From the NCBI RefSeq assembly GCF_037094495.1, contig NZ_CP146612.1, positions 744,001-808,000 of the forward strand: a DNA stretch of 64,000 nucleotides. The letters are read 5' to 3'. Origin of the DNA: Dehalogenimonas sp. W. GTDB lineage: Bacteria > Chloroflexota > Dehalococcoidia > Dehalococcoidales > Dehalococcoidaceae. Position numbers and translations under genes: made by a program. This document shows, one piece after another, positions 50,460 through 59,944 of this stretch. The stretch's first letter is position 1. Every line of letters starts with the position of its first letter. The notes below the pieces were generated by a model, which had not been told where the DNA came from, ran no database searches, and worked only from the letters and a program-made list of their open reading frames with translations.

Positions 50460-50942
50460 CTAAATGATCGATGGTGGTTCCCGGTTATCGCTAATCTCGA
50501 TCGCCTTCATGAGGATCTCCGACAATAGAAGATCTCCGATCACCCGTCCCTCATCATCCACTACCGGCAGAATATCCTCACCGGACTGAATCATTCGTTG
50601 AAATGCATTCTGAAGCGTATCGTTTAGTTTCAAACCGAATGATGTCCAATCACCACGAGCAACGCTCTTGGCTTGGACATCTTCAACCATCTCGCTGACC
50701 AGAGAATCCGGCTCGTTGTTTTGCCATTTGCCGAACAGTTCGTACTCCGCCCATTTCTGAATGGCCAGGCGCGAAACCATGCCTGTGAAGCGGTTTTGTG
50801 CATCGGTGAGAAAAATACCCTTGATGCCGGGATTGGTGGCGTAAATGGAGATGACACTCTTGAGTAATGCATTCTCATCGACCGTAACCGCAGCAGTTCC
50901 GTGAATAGGGTGAACGTCTTTGACCATCAGAGTCGCGCTCAT
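50460..50942 (-). CDS. CBS-domain protein
   Basis: 160 residues, two CBS repeats. The first runs from MVKDVHPIHGTAAVTVDENALLK through FTGMVSRLAIQKWAEYELFG, the second from MVEDVQAKSVARGD through GEDILPVVDDEGRVIGDLLLSEIL. CBS pairs bind adenine nucleotides and control transporters or enzymes. It closes the five-gene operon with the K+-channel-like, DUF1538 and PII-like genes, so it probably gives them an energy or nucleotide signal. Confidence 0.85.
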   Translation of the reverse strand: MSATLMVKDVHPIHGTAAVTVDENALLKSVISIYATNPGIKGIFLTDAQNRFTGMVSRLAIQKWAEYELFGKWQNNEPDSLVSEMVEDVQAKSVARGDWTSFGLKLNDTLQNAFQRMIQSGEDILPVVDDEGRVIGDLLLSEILMKAIEISDNREPPSII

Positions 50943-51027
50943 TGTAACCTCCTCCCAAATCCGGTTGCGAGGCCTGTATCAACTGTTAGGTTGCAGCCAG
51001 TACCTCAATCATATCAAAAACCGAAGC

Positions 51028-51372
51028 TTACCTGTCTGATACGTCGTGGTGAGTGCCCAATTGGTGACATACCCCGACCACTTTTTCGATCGGAATGACA
51101 AAAGCTATGCCGGCGCCTGGATCTTCCAAGTCACATGAATCAACAATCTTGCTTAGTATTGCCTCAGTCTTGTCTGGATATGTCAGTGACAAGACGATCT
51201 CCTTCTCCGGTTCAATGGGAATACCCAGGATGCTTTGATGGGTTTCATGCACACCGACACCGCGGCCCATCAGAATGGTACCCCCTTCGGCTCCTGCCTT
51301 CATCGAACCCTCCAGCACTTTGTCGCCCCACCCCTTCCTGACAATTGTGACGATTAACGATACGTTTGCCAT
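51028..51372 (-). CDS. PII-like signalling protein
   Basis: 114 residues with a PII-like ferredoxin-like fold: MANVSLIVTIVRKGWGDKVL, AGAEGGTILMGRGVGVHE (the T-loop region is short) and PGAGIAFVIPIEKVVGVCHQ. The classical uridylylated tyrosine is not visible, so it belongs to the PII-like group that binds nucleotides and steers membrane transporters. It starts six bases after the DUF1538 gene, behind GGAGG. Confidence 0.82.
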   Translation of the reverse strand: MANVSLIVTIVRKGWGDKVLEGSMKAGAEGGTILMGRGVGVHETHQSILGIPIEPEKEIVLSLTYPDKTEAILSKIVDSCDLEDPGAGIAFVIPIEKVVGVCHQLGTHHDVSDR

Positions 51373-51377
51373 GTGGA

Positions 51378-52109
51378 TTACCTCCGATAATAAATTCTAA
51401 CACGCATTATTAACCCCAGGGTCATAACCGAAATGATCGGTGCCAGGGCAATTAACGCCACCAAACCCAGGCCGTAGATGATGGCATCCTGACTGCCGAT
51501 TGCCGCTGATAACCCGAGTCCGAGTCCCAGCAGGAAGGTGTTGGCCATTGGCCCTGTAGCTACACCTCCAGCGTCGATGGCTATGGACGTATAATCTTTC
51601 TGACTGAACCAGAGCAACACCATAACCAAAGCGTACCCCGGGATCAGAATATTGAGGAGCGGGATGGAATAGACGATACGAGCCATGCCGAGCGCCACGA
51701 ACATGGCCACACCGATACAGATGGCGTACAGGACAGCGGGTTTTCGGATGGACCCAGATGACGTTTCCTCAACCTGATCACACAGGATACGCACCGCAGG
51801 TTCTCCCAGGGTGGTCAAAAAGCCGAGGATGAAACCGAAGGGTATTATCATCCACTTATGGCTGAAATCACCCAGAGCTTCGCCAATCGCCTGACCGTAG
51901 GGCAAGAACCCCTCCTTCACCCCTTGCAGGAAAAGCACCAGTCCTACTGAGGCAATCAAGGTCCCCTTTAACAGGTTAAGGATGTAGCTCGACGGTAACC
52001 TGAGGAACAACACCTGGAACGCCAAAAGGATAGCGAGGAGCGGCAGCACCGCCTCCATCACTCCTTCGGCGGTGGTTAATAGACCGTCCAGGATGGTTAT
52101 TTCTTTCAC
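51378..52109 (-). CDS. DUF1538 membrane transporter, second subunit
   Basis: 243 residues, about seven hydrophobic helices, with LLKGTLIASVGLVLFLQGV, GFILGFLTTLGEPAVRILCDQVE and AIDAGGVATGPMANTFLLGLGLG. The Gly/Glu-Pro signature GEPAV and the late TGP motif are typical of DUF1538, thought to be cation or anion transporters. It overlaps the first DUF1538 gene by four bases (ATGA), so the two probably form a heteromer. Confidence 0.85.
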   Translation of the reverse strand: MKEITILDGLLTTAEGVMEAVLPLLAILLAFQVLFLRLPSSYILNLLKGTLIASVGLVLFLQGVKEGFLPYGQAIGEALGDFSHKWMIIPFGFILGFLTTLGEPAVRILCDQVEETSSGSIRKPAVLYAICIGVAMFVALGMARIVYSIPLLNILIPGYALVMVLLWFSQKDYTSIAIDAGGVATGPMANTFLLGLGLGLSAAIGSQDAIIYGLGLVALIALAPIISVMTLGLIMRVRIYYRR

Positions 52110-52801
52110 CCGAGAACGATTCCCATGATCATTACCGCAATGATAGGACCTATTGAGGCGAGACCGAGCAGCCCAAAGCCATCCGCAATTGCCGATTTTC
52201 CCGCTAACACTGAGCTGAAGCCAATACCCAGGGAAATGACGATGGGTGCGGTGAGCGCCCCGGTGGTTACACTGCCTGAATCGAACGCTAGCGAGACGTA
52301 CTCAGCGGGGGTAAAGAGCGACAGAATGATGATGATGAGGTAACTGGCGGTAAGAAGGTGGGTAATCCGGAACCCCAAAATGATGCGCAGCATCGCCATG
52401 ACCACGAAGAAGGCTACGCCTATACCGATAATATAGGTTAGATACCGCGCAGGGACAGCACCTTCGGTTATGATATCAGCCTGCCTGGCCAGGACAAGTA
52501 CGTCCGGCTCGGCTATGGTGGTGGCAAAGCCTATCAGGAAGGCGACCGCTACGATCAACCAAAGGGACCGCCGATGGATCAACCCGGCGCCAACGATTTT
52601 CCCCGCGGGGAGTATGCCGGCGTCAATGCCCACCAAAAAGAGAACCATGCCGCTGATTGCCATAATCGTGCCGATCAGGAACTGGATGAACACCTCCGCT
52701 GCAGCGTCCACCAGGGTAAATTGCAGGACGATGATCACACCAATCAGAGGGCCGATGGCCTTGGTGACTTCGATTATCGTATGCCAGAGAAGCTTCCGCA
52801 T
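52106..52801 (-). CDS. DUF1538 membrane transporter, first subunit
   Basis: 231 residues, seven or so helices: FLIGTIMAISGMVLFLVGIDAG, AFLIGFATTIAEPDVLVLARQ and the late AFDSGSVTTGALTAPIVISLGIG. The AEP motif matches GEP in its partner, and the two are related in sequence. Downstream of the K+-channel-like gene on the same strand and followed by the second DUF1538 gene. Confidence 0.85.
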   Translation of the reverse strand: MRKLLWHTIIEVTKAIGPLIGVIIVLQFTLVDAAAEVFIQFLIGTIMAISGMVLFLVGIDAGILPAGKIVGAGLIHRRSLWLIVAVAFLIGFATTIAEPDVLVLARQADIITEGAVPARYLTYIIGIGVAFFVVMAMLRIILGFRITHLLTASYLIIIILSLFTPAEYVSLAFDSGSVTTGALTAPIVISLGIGFSSVLAGKSAIADGFGLLGLASIGPIIAVMIMGIVLG

Positions 52802-52865
52802 CCGTGAATACTCCCGGAATACTAATAGCGGTAAGGGGCCTTGCTACAGGGGTTGCCCCCACCAA

Positions 52866-53669
52866 CTAGGCCGCCTTGGTAATGCCGAACGGGTTAGACT
52901 CCAGGACCGTAAAGAAGAGGCTGGGATAGGTCTTTTCCAGATAGCGCATATGTTCCAGCCACAGGTTAACGAGTGGTCGATACACCTTTTTCATGTCGTT
53001 GGCTATATGGTTCAAGACCGCATCGGACATATCAACTAAATTTGGACGGGTTCTAAATTCATCTTTCAAATGGAAAATGGCGCGAAGTAGACTGCTGAAT
53101 AGGGGATACTCCAAAACGTACGGGTCTTCCAAGAGCCTCAATAGAATGCGGCTGTCGAGCAGTTTATCAAGAGTATTCCAGTCGGAACGTCGCGGATCAA
53201 TATTGAAAGAATGGCGTTTTAGAGTATCAGCGAGCTTTTCAAAATCTTCCGTAGTCCATACTTTTTCCGGTTGAGCTGGATCCCGGGTGCTCAAGAGTGC
53301 TGGATCGCACTGGCAAAGGAATCCGAGCAACTTACTTCCTATTTCGTTCAAGAAAAGAGCGGTGAGAGTATGACGTTGCTGCGCTTGATTTTTCTGCTCC
53401 CGGCGTTCGAGTACTATTCGAATGCTGGTGATGATCACGCTTGCGAAAAAGATGAAGCCGGTAACCACTAACCCCATAGCCAGCACCCGACCACCCGTAG
53501 TGACCGGCACGACATCGCCGTAGCCAACTAAGGTGATAGTACTTACAGTCAGGTAAAATGACTCTAATGGGGTAAACCCTTCCAAGGCTATAAAGCCTAT
53601 CGTACCGATAGCAACGCCTATCAACAATAGGATAAAAGCTAATGAAAACCGTTTCAACGTGTCGATCAC
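52866..53669 (-). CDS. Two-helix potassium-channel-like protein
   Basis: 267 residues. Two transmembrane helices flank a pore helix and the selectivity filter TLVGYGDV (K+ channel TVGYGD type). The C-terminal 180 residues are cytoplasmic and helical (KLADTLKRHSFNIDPRRSDW, HIANDMKKVYRPLVNLWLEHM), not an RCK domain I recognise. First gene of the ion operon. The intergenic 53670-53976 shows nothing beyond a probable promoter. Confidence 0.82.
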   Translation of the reverse strand: MIDTLKRFSLAFILLLIGVAIGTIGFIALEGFTPLESFYLTVSTITLVGYGDVVPVTTGGRVLAMGLVVTGFIFFASVIITSIRIVLERREQKNQAQQRHTLTALFLNEIGSKLLGFLCQCDPALLSTRDPAQPEKVWTTEDFEKLADTLKRHSFNIDPRRSDWNTLDKLLDSRILLRLLEDPYVLEYPLFSSLLRAIFHLKDEFRTRPNLVDMSDAVLNHIANDMKKVYRPLVNLWLEHMRYLEKTYPSLFFTVLESNPFGITKAA

Positions 53670-53976
53670 TCAGGTACCCCGGTTGAGTATTTGTCTTTCT
53701 TTTATCATAAAGTATCGTATTCCCGCTTCAAAATTCGCGATCCTAGCGTACCGTGTGTATTTTTTCCGCCGAGACTTCGCATCTCTCTTCTACAGGAGTG
53801 AACCGCTCATGATCGGAGGTTAGGAGTTTAGTGCCGCTTCGATGGTTGTTTGAGGTTAGGGCATCACTGGAAGAAAACTAGAATCGACATTGAGATGTGC
53901 ATCTGAACAAGTCATAAAATGACGATTTGTGCAGGAGGGAAGACCATTTCTCAGGAAAAATGAATTTATGGAATAT

Positions 53977-54960
53977 TCAGATTGATTCAAAACCCTTTGG
54001 ACGGGCATGTGCAAAGAACCTCGGGAGACACTTTTGGGCCTCTAATCCATCGCGTTCGCTGAAAAAAGTAATATTCAAGTTTTCGATTCTGGGTGAAAGC
54101 CCAAAATTAGTAATTGAAGATACTCGTTGCCAAGCATTGTAGCATTGCAAACCATCGTCACTCGGCATTGGTAGTATCACAATATTCCCGGCGACTTTCA
54201 CCCAAAGACTTCTAAGATCTAGAGGCATATTGATTCTGGCTATCCACTGGTTGCCCCCAACCCCAATTGTTTGAGGGACGATAACGCAAGGCCCCAATTG
54301 GGCTGTTTCATCTTTAGCGATAAGCTCCCTGAGCTTCGTTCCTGCGGGTGTGAAAGCATAGGAACACCCGCTAATGATATGTGCTGCAAGGTAGGCGGAG
54401 TGGAGTAGTGCCTGCCATGCTTTTGATAAAACAAAACCATAGTTTAAAGTGACATTGAACTGCCAATCCTTGGTTTGACTATGAACTAAATCATTCAAAG
54501 CCTGAGAGTGTTTTTGCGTATCTTGAATGTTATTCGCCTTAGGTACTCCAACGACTTGAACTTTGTCCTGGGTAAAAACAATGTTAGCTCGTAAAGGCAC
54601 TAAGCTGGGGTCTTGCATTTGCATCGTGCCACGCAAGGGTTTTTCGTATTTGCCAGATTGATGCAATTGAAAAATCAAGAATGCCTTTAGATGACCTTGA
54701 AGTTCGCTTCCATAATGATTATTGCATCGTGCACAAGTTATCGTTGTCAGAGATCTTTCCCCAATGAGTCTGGCCGTTGCTCGAGGTGGTACGTGTTCGA
54801 TGGAAAGATCTTTATTCAAGGACTCGAACCCAAAAGAAGTACCGCAAAGTGGGCAAATAATCGCGTCCTTAGTTTTATCTACTACGGAGGATAATTGCTT
54901 GCTCGTTTCATAGAAGAGGCCTTGGATTTTACGATCCCTGTTATTGATGTCACCCTTCAT
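53977..54960 (-). CDS. HNH-nuclease-like protein next to the methyltransferase
   Basis: 327 residues from the ATG at 54958-54960. A much longer open frame exists upstream but overlaps the methyltransferase gene in another frame and reads as Arg/Gly/His noise, so it is rejected. Near the N-terminus a Cys/His motif, CPLCGTSFG with SIEHVPPRATARLIG and TCARCNNHYGSELQ, matches an HNH5/HNH-type metal-bound nuclease core. The rest has no known domain. It lies 14 bases downstream of the methyltransferase-nuclease gene on the same strand and may be an accessory nuclease of the same restriction unit. Confidence 0.75.
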   Translation of the reverse strand: MKGDINNRDRKIQGLFYETSKQLSSVVDKTKDAIICPLCGTSFGFESLNKDLSIEHVPPRATARLIGERSLTTITCARCNNHYGSELQGHLKAFLIFQLHQSGKYEKPLRGTMQMQDPSLVPLRANIVFTQDKVQVVGVPKANNIQDTQKHSQALNDLVHSQTKDWQFNVTLNYGFVLSKAWQALLHSAYLAAHIISGCSYAFTPAGTKLRELIAKDETAQLGPCVIVPQTIGVGGNQWIARINMPLDLRSLWVKVAGNIVILPMPSDDGLQCYNAWQRVSSITNFGLSPRIENLNITFFSERDGLEAQKCLPRFFAHARPKGFESI

Positions 54961-54974
54961 CTGAATAATATCGC

Positions 54975-56591
54975 TTAACTTAACTTTCCCTGCTCCCCTT
55001 GCTTCGTTTTCACCCGCTGCGCCTTGGCAAAAGTGGTGCTCACCTGTGCCTGCGGCGGCATCTCCACCGACTTGCCACTCATAATGTCCTCGACAGTCAA
55101 TATCTGTATCTTGGGATAATCCTTGTTCCATACCGGCGAGTGGTAATACCCCGCCGCGATGGCTTCTTCTTTCATGTTGGCCGTCGCCGGTTCGATGCAG
55201 ATGTAAACGCCGATCGCCTCGTCCGCCGCCACCGTCTGCAACTCCCGTATGTCCTTCACCCCCACGTGCCCGCCCTTGACCTGCACAATGACCCGACTCG
55301 GCTTGCCGGATGGGTCGTCGATGAACGTGATGACGCCGTCCACACCGTGATCTGCGCCCTTTTTCTTTTCGCCGTAAGGCCGCGCCCCGATGGTTCCTAA
55401 AGCCCACCATTGGAACTGGTACTTGTCGCGGCGGGCAAGGTCCCTTGCTCCGTCGAGGTCAGCGGGTTCTCCGATAACTTCAACGTCGAGGCCAGCGGTG
55501 TCCTTTAACCGCATTCGCATCAGGTTGATTGCAAGGTGTGTAACGTCAATGCCTATCCACCTGCGCTTGAGTTTCTGCGCTGCCACGATCGCCGTTCCGC
55601 AGCCGCAGAACGGATCGAGGACAATATCCCCTTCGTTCGTGGAATATTTAATAATACGTTCGAGAAGAGCTAACGGTTTTTGCGTTGGGTATCCAAGTCT
55701 TTCGGTTGCTTGAGCTCCGATGGGGCCTAGGTCGTCCCAAATATCTTGGAGCGGAGTACCCGGCATCTCGTCAAGATATCTTTTGTAGGCCGGCACCGCC
55801 CCAGGTCTGGTTTGAATAATTCGTCCCTGTTCGTAGAGTTCTTGCATCCGTTTTTGCGAGTAGCGCCAGTATCTCGTAACGCCGAGGAATTCGTATTGAG
55901 GGTTCCCTTTAGCGGCTCCGCCCGGGCCAGCTAAGTTATCAAGCCGATAGGTTCGGCCGGTTTCGGGCTCAATATGTTTATAGAAATTGCTGACATAATC
56001 CTCGTTATATTCGAGGAATTCCATGTTTGAGGTGTAATTATCAGATTTTGAATAGAAAAAGATCGTATCATGAAGCCGCCCGAGGTGTTTCGCTCCCTGG
56101 CCGGAATCGCTATGAGCGGAACTACGTTTCCAGATAATCTCATTCCGGTATTTCGTCGGCCCAAAAATCTGATCTAGCACCAGCTTGATGTAATGGCTCA
56201 TCGTCGGGTCGCAATGAAGGTATAAGGAGCCGGTAGGTTTTAACACACGGTGCAGTTCCACCAGTCGCACCGTCATCATCACTAGGTAGGCCATCACGTC
56301 ATTGTGCCCCAGCACATCGTGAAGCGCGCCAATCAGTTTGCTGACATTTATCGGGCACTTGGTGACAATCTGCTGGTAAGTGTCCTGCGCCGGTTGCGTC
56401 CAATGCCATGAATCGGTGAACGCCTCTATCTGCGCCTCGGACTCTATTCCGTGCTTGTCCTTGAACAGGATGTTGTAGTCGCGTTTACTGTTGAACGGAG
56501 GGTCCAGGTAGATCAGGTCAACGGATTCGTTGGGGATGTGCTTGCGCAGGATTTCGAGGTTGTCGCCGTAATACAGGACATTTGTGTCCAT
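54975..56591 (-). CDS. DNA adenine methyltransferase fused to a PD-(D/E)XK nuclease domain
   Basis: 538 residues. The methyltransferase part has the catalytic motif IV LDPPFNS near residue 30 and motif I DPFCGCGTAIVAAQKL near residue 345, the circular order of beta-class N6-adenine (or N4-cytosine) enzymes. From about residue 430 a nuclease-like core appears: GADHGVDGVITF, then VIVQVKGGHVGVKD, which is the D...QxK pattern of Mrr-type endonucleases. One polypeptide could thus methylate and cut DNA. No specificity subunit is adjacent, though an HNH-like gene is. Confidence 0.85.
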   Translation of the reverse strand: MDTNVLYYGDNLEILRKHIPNESVDLIYLDPPFNSKRDYNILFKDKHGIESEAQIEAFTDSWHWTQPAQDTYQQIVTKCPINVSKLIGALHDVLGHNDVMAYLVMMTVRLVELHRVLKPTGSLYLHCDPTMSHYIKLVLDQIFGPTKYRNEIIWKRSSAHSDSGQGAKHLGRLHDTIFFYSKSDNYTSNMEFLEYNEDYVSNFYKHIEPETGRTYRLDNLAGPGGAAKGNPQYEFLGVTRYWRYSQKRMQELYEQGRIIQTRPGAVPAYKRYLDEMPGTPLQDIWDDLGPIGAQATERLGYPTQKPLALLERIIKYSTNEGDIVLDPFCGCGTAIVAAQKLKRRWIGIDVTHLAINLMRMRLKDTAGLDVEVIGEPADLDGARDLARRDKYQFQWWALGTIGARPYGEKKKGADHGVDGVITFIDDPSGKPSRVIVQVKGGHVGVKDIRELQTVAADEAIGVYICIEPATANMKEEAIAAGYYHSPVWNKDYPKIQILTVEDIMSGKSVEMPPQAQVSTTFAKAQRVKTKQGEQGKLS

Positions 56592-56799
56592 GATCCCGCC
56601 TTCGTGTTAAACTGGAGCAATTATACTAGGTGCACAAAGGGCTGTCATTCAGATTCATGCACTTTCAGCCCCGATGGTGCCTCGCTAGTTGTTCGATGCC
56701 GAGAAACCGATTGGAGGGAAAATCATTGGCAAATCTTGACAGGGTGTCTTGCCGACAACGGTCTGGGACGGAAGTTCACTACCAAGTACGAGGAATGTC

Positions 56800-57567
56800 A
56801 TGATCGAAGTGAATTATGGTTTCTCAAAAGAAATTGGACAATGCATTTATTGCGGATCGACAGAAGAATTAACCGACGAACATATCATTCCCTTTTCATT
56901 AGGTGGTCGGTTTATATTGCGAAATGCAAGTTGTTTAACATGCAATAGAATAACAAATTCATTTGAAACCAAAATACTGCGAGATGGTGGGCAATTTGAT
57001 TTAATTCGCTCGGTGGGAAAACTTCCTAGCAGGGAGAAGATACTACGACCGAAAGAGCATGATTTTGCGATTGAAGGTAATAAAGTCAAGGTTCCTGTTG
57101 AAAAATGCCCAGGCTTATTTATGATGCCAATATTCCGCCCACCAAGGTATATTGTTAACTATGATTCTTCGGTGAGCTGTGTACTCGGAGCAACACTTCA
57201 TATATCAAAAGGCTCAGAAGAACTTCTCGCGGGTCTGGGTAATAAGGTCGAAGGGGAGTTAAAAAATGTGACGCGGCTTTTCCCAAGGTTGCTGGCTAAA
57301 ATCGCTTACGGTATGGTTATATCTGAGAGAGGATTAGATGCGTTAGAAACAAATTTCGTATTGCCTTGTATTCTTGGTAAGCAAGACGATGCTCGCGAAT
57401 GGGTGGGTTGCGAAAGAACTTCCGTATTGCCCAAGGATTCTTTATTCCATAATTTAGCGTGTTATGAAAAAGACGGCGTTATTGGGGTAACAATTAGATT
57501 ATTTGCGAATTTCCAGACTCCCGAGTATCTCGTAATAGTTGGTAAACTCAAGTGTACTGGCAGCTGA
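56800..57567 (+). CDS. HNH-nuclease-like protein (HNH5 type)
   Basis: 255 residues from the ATG at 56800, which follows GAGG; an earlier in-frame ATG lacks such a site. The nuclease core is CIYCGSTEELTDEHIIPFSLGG and CLTCNRITNSFETK, with metal-binding cysteines and the His of an HNH motif. The rest (about 190 residues) is unrecognised but rich in beta strands. It is divergent from the methyltransferase-nuclease gene and resembles the HNH-like gene at 53977 only in layout. A defence function is likely. The gap 57568-57732 shows nothing. Confidence 0.75.
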   Translation: MIEVNYGFSKEIGQCIYCGSTEELTDEHIIPFSLGGRFILRNASCLTCNRITNSFETKILRDGGQFDLIRSVGKLPSREKILRPKEHDFAIEGNKVKVPVEKCPGLFMMPIFRPPRYIVNYDSSVSCVLGATLHISKGSEELLAGLGNKVEGELKNVTRLFPRLLAKIAYGMVISERGLDALETNFVLPCILGKQDDAREWVGCERTSVLPKDSLFHNLACYEKDGVIGVTIRLFANFQTPEYLVIVGKLKCTGS

Positions 57568-57732
57568 AATATTAGTTACGGTGTTAATTAGAAATTCATA
57601 ATTTAGTCGTCGGAAGTTACAGTCAACTTTAAAATGATCTCGGTTATTATCCGAGCATAGATCAACCTTTGTTAGAATGTCCGATTTCCGAAGAGCATGT
57701 GTTACTCATCGATTCGGTCGGCACTTGTTATT

Positions 57733-59538
57733 TTAATCCGTAACCTGGAGCCGCGGTGGATAAGTGGGCTGATCTTGTGACCAAATTGAGATTCCGTTTG
57801 TAAGCGAATAGTGATAACCCGAAGCTACATTCGGGGTAAAAGTAATCTCAATTGTTGTGGAATTGCCGTTATATGTGAAAGTAACATCCTTGGTTAACTG
57901 ATCGGGGAACAAGCTAATGTCTCGGTATATTTGAAGCGTGTAGGCTCCGGCTGCTCCTCCGGTGACGGTAAGTTTGGCTGTAACGTTTTGCCCTACTCGG
58001 GCTGAAGTGACCTTCGCACCTGAAACATACCAGCCATCGAAAACGATTGATAAAGGACCAGATGCATTTATACTTTTAGTTGACGATTGAAAAACTCGAC
58101 CCGATACAGCGAGCGAGAAAGTGAGCGTCCTCGCTCCTGGTTGGTCGAACCTCAAATTAAAAGTAACGTTTGTACTTGAGTTTCCACCGATGGCTACCTG
58201 TTGTGTTACAGGTTGAGTATTAGGAATTGTAGATTCCACAGTAAGCACAAGATCGACCTGATGTAATTCCGTGTTTACCAAAGTCACCGTGTAAGAGTAT
58301 GTATTTCCTGCCAAGATTTGAGTTGGACCATCAACTGTACCTATTTTCACACTGGGATTCACGATAGGCGTTGCCCCTAGTGCCGGCTGCGTTTCTGACC
58401 ATACCGAAAGCCATAGCTTTATATCTCCGTAACCCACGCCTTTAAACTGCTGTCCGATACCCCAGGCATTAGTTGAATTCAACAAGCCAAGATCGTAATA
58501 GCCAACAAGCTGATCACCGGTGGGGCCCAATACCTGTTGAATATCTGAAGCGCTCACTGGAATCCCCTGGGAGTTAGCCCAAAGCGAACCGAGAGAAGCC
58601 AAAATACTGCCAAAAGGTGAGGTAGTCATGCGGCTTACAGCCATTATGCTTACCCGGACGTTTTCGCTAGCACGATCAGTATGCCAAAGTGTTTGGTTTA
58701 TCTTCTGAGTCATATAGTTCTGGAAATAGATACCTTGTTGTTGGAAGACCTCTGTATGCGGAGGGCTGACTCCGTCAGAGGTCAACACAATAAATGTTGT
58801 ACCTAGGTATGACGTCAGCAGTCCCGATTTGTTGTCGGAAAGGACTGCATACTCAAGAGTGATATTCATCGGCGGATTCGGGGTTTTGGCTATGCAGCTT
58901 GCGCCACCGGATTCACCGGTACTGTTATACGCTTTGACAATGTAGGTGTATGTCTTGCCAGGTTGAAGCCCTTTATCTGGAAAAATATTGGTATTGGTAT
59001 TTACTGTGCCGATCAAGCTGCCATCCCGATAAACTCGGAAACCCGACTCGTTACTAGAGTTGTCTGACCATTGAAGACTCACTGAGGATGAAGAAGGGGT
59101 TAAAGCAACAAGATTGGATGGTGGCGAGGGCGCCTGCATAGCCGGAACATTGAGAGTGAAAGTTGCGGCTCCCGATTCCCCACCTTCATTAAACGCCCTT
59201 ACCTGATAGGTATAGGACGTTCCAAGGGTTAGGCCGGCGTCTTGGTATGTATTAGTTTTAGCGGGTAACGTGGTAATCAGTGTTCCGTTCCGATAGACCT
59301 TAAAACCCGTTTCGTCGGTCGAATTTACCCTCCAGGAAAGAAACACGGTATTCGAGTTTAATTGTCCATTCAATTCGGAAGGAGACAACGGGGCATTGGA
59401 GGTCGAAGTGATTGGAGAGACGGTCGTTGATTGTTGGTTATTTTGTATATTTTGAGGAGGAACAACGCTCGAACAAGCCGTTGCGACGACCAAGATAGAC
59501 ACCATGAAGAGCAAGCTCGTTGTTCTCAACATCGCCAT
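57733..59538 (-). CDS. Lipoprotein with two fibronectin type III domains
   Basis: 601 residues. A lipobox (ATAC, Cys22) ends the signal. After a Ser/Thr/Gln-rich linker come two related fibronectin type III domains: LNSNTVFLSWRVNSTDETGFKVYRNG to QVRAFNEGGESG, and SSSVSLQWSDNSSNESGFRVYRDG to YIVKAYNSTGESGG. The C-terminal half has beta-sandwich repeats (NTYSYTVTLVNTELHQVDLVL and similar) of Ig-like type. It should be exposed on the cell surface and bind a polymer or another protein. Confidence 0.85.
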   Translation of the reverse strand: MAMLRTTSLLFMVSILVVATACSSVVPPQNIQNNQQSTTVSPITSTSNAPLSPSELNGQLNSNTVFLSWRVNSTDETGFKVYRNGTLITTLPAKTNTYQDAGLTLGTSYTYQVRAFNEGGESGAATFTLNVPAMQAPSPPSNLVALTPSSSSVSLQWSDNSSNESGFRVYRDGSLIGTVNTNTNIFPDKGLQPGKTYTYIVKAYNSTGESGGASCIAKTPNPPMNITLEYAVLSDNKSGLLTSYLGTTFIVLTSDGVSPPHTEVFQQQGIYFQNYMTQKINQTLWHTDRASENVRVSIMAVSRMTTSPFGSILASLGSLWANSQGIPVSASDIQQVLGPTGDQLVGYYDLGLLNSTNAWGIGQQFKGVGYGDIKLWLSVWSETQPALGATPIVNPSVKIGTVDGPTQILAGNTYSYTVTLVNTELHQVDLVLTVESTIPNTQPVTQQVAIGGNSSTNVTFNLRFDQPGARTLTFSLAVSGRVFQSSTKSINASGPLSIVFDGWYVSGAKVTSARVGQNVTAKLTVTGGAAGAYTLQIYRDISLFPDQLTKDVTFTYNGNSTTIEITFTPNVASGYHYSLTNGISIWSQDQPTYPPRLQVTD

Positions 59539-59703
59539 GCCCCTTACCGCTTGTTATTTTATAAGGTCCTTCTTTGATGAGACAAGCGCCAGTAACCGCA
59601 TCATAGCAATGCGTCTGATTGAAGTCAATATACATCAGATTCAGACCTAATAGTGCCCGCAACACCAAGATTAGATACCATCTGGGCAAAAAGGGAGCCA
59701 GAT

Positions 59704-59901
59704 ATGCCGAGGAAAAAGGTCGAAAAAGCTGACAAGGAACTCGACCGAGTGTATTTAACGTTTACTGAAGCTCAACGCTGCTTGGGTGTATCTCACGACA
59801 CAATGTATAAGCTGATGAAACAAGGGTTGCCCTCTCACAAAATCGGCCGAAAGAGAGTGTTCCTCCAAGAGGAATTGATCCAATGGATTAAAGAGCATTA
59901 A
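59704..59901 (+). CDS. Excisionase/HTH_17-like DNA-binding protein
   Basis: 65 residues from the ATG at 59704, which follows AAAGGGAGCC. The motif LTFTEAQRCLGVSHDTMYKLMKQGLPSHKIGRKRVFLQEELIQWI is the winged HTH of excisionase-like (MerR-fold) proteins. Such proteins direct excision of mobile elements or act as small regulators. No integrase is adjacent. It is divergent from the fibronectin lipoprotein gene and convergent with the gene at 59945. Confidence 0.85.
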   Translation: MPRKKVEKADKELDRVYLTFTEAQRCLGVSHDTMYKLMKQGLPSHKIGRKRVFLQEELIQWIKEH

Positions 59902-59944
59902 GCGTTGGTTAATTAAAAACCAACCATGACTGACGCCGAGTGCG

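Noticed and set aside
54961-55410. N-terminal extension of the HNH-like frame
   Set aside because: It overlaps the methyltransferase-nuclease gene in another frame and reads as Arg/Gly/His-rich noise; the real start is most likely the ATG at 54958-54960.
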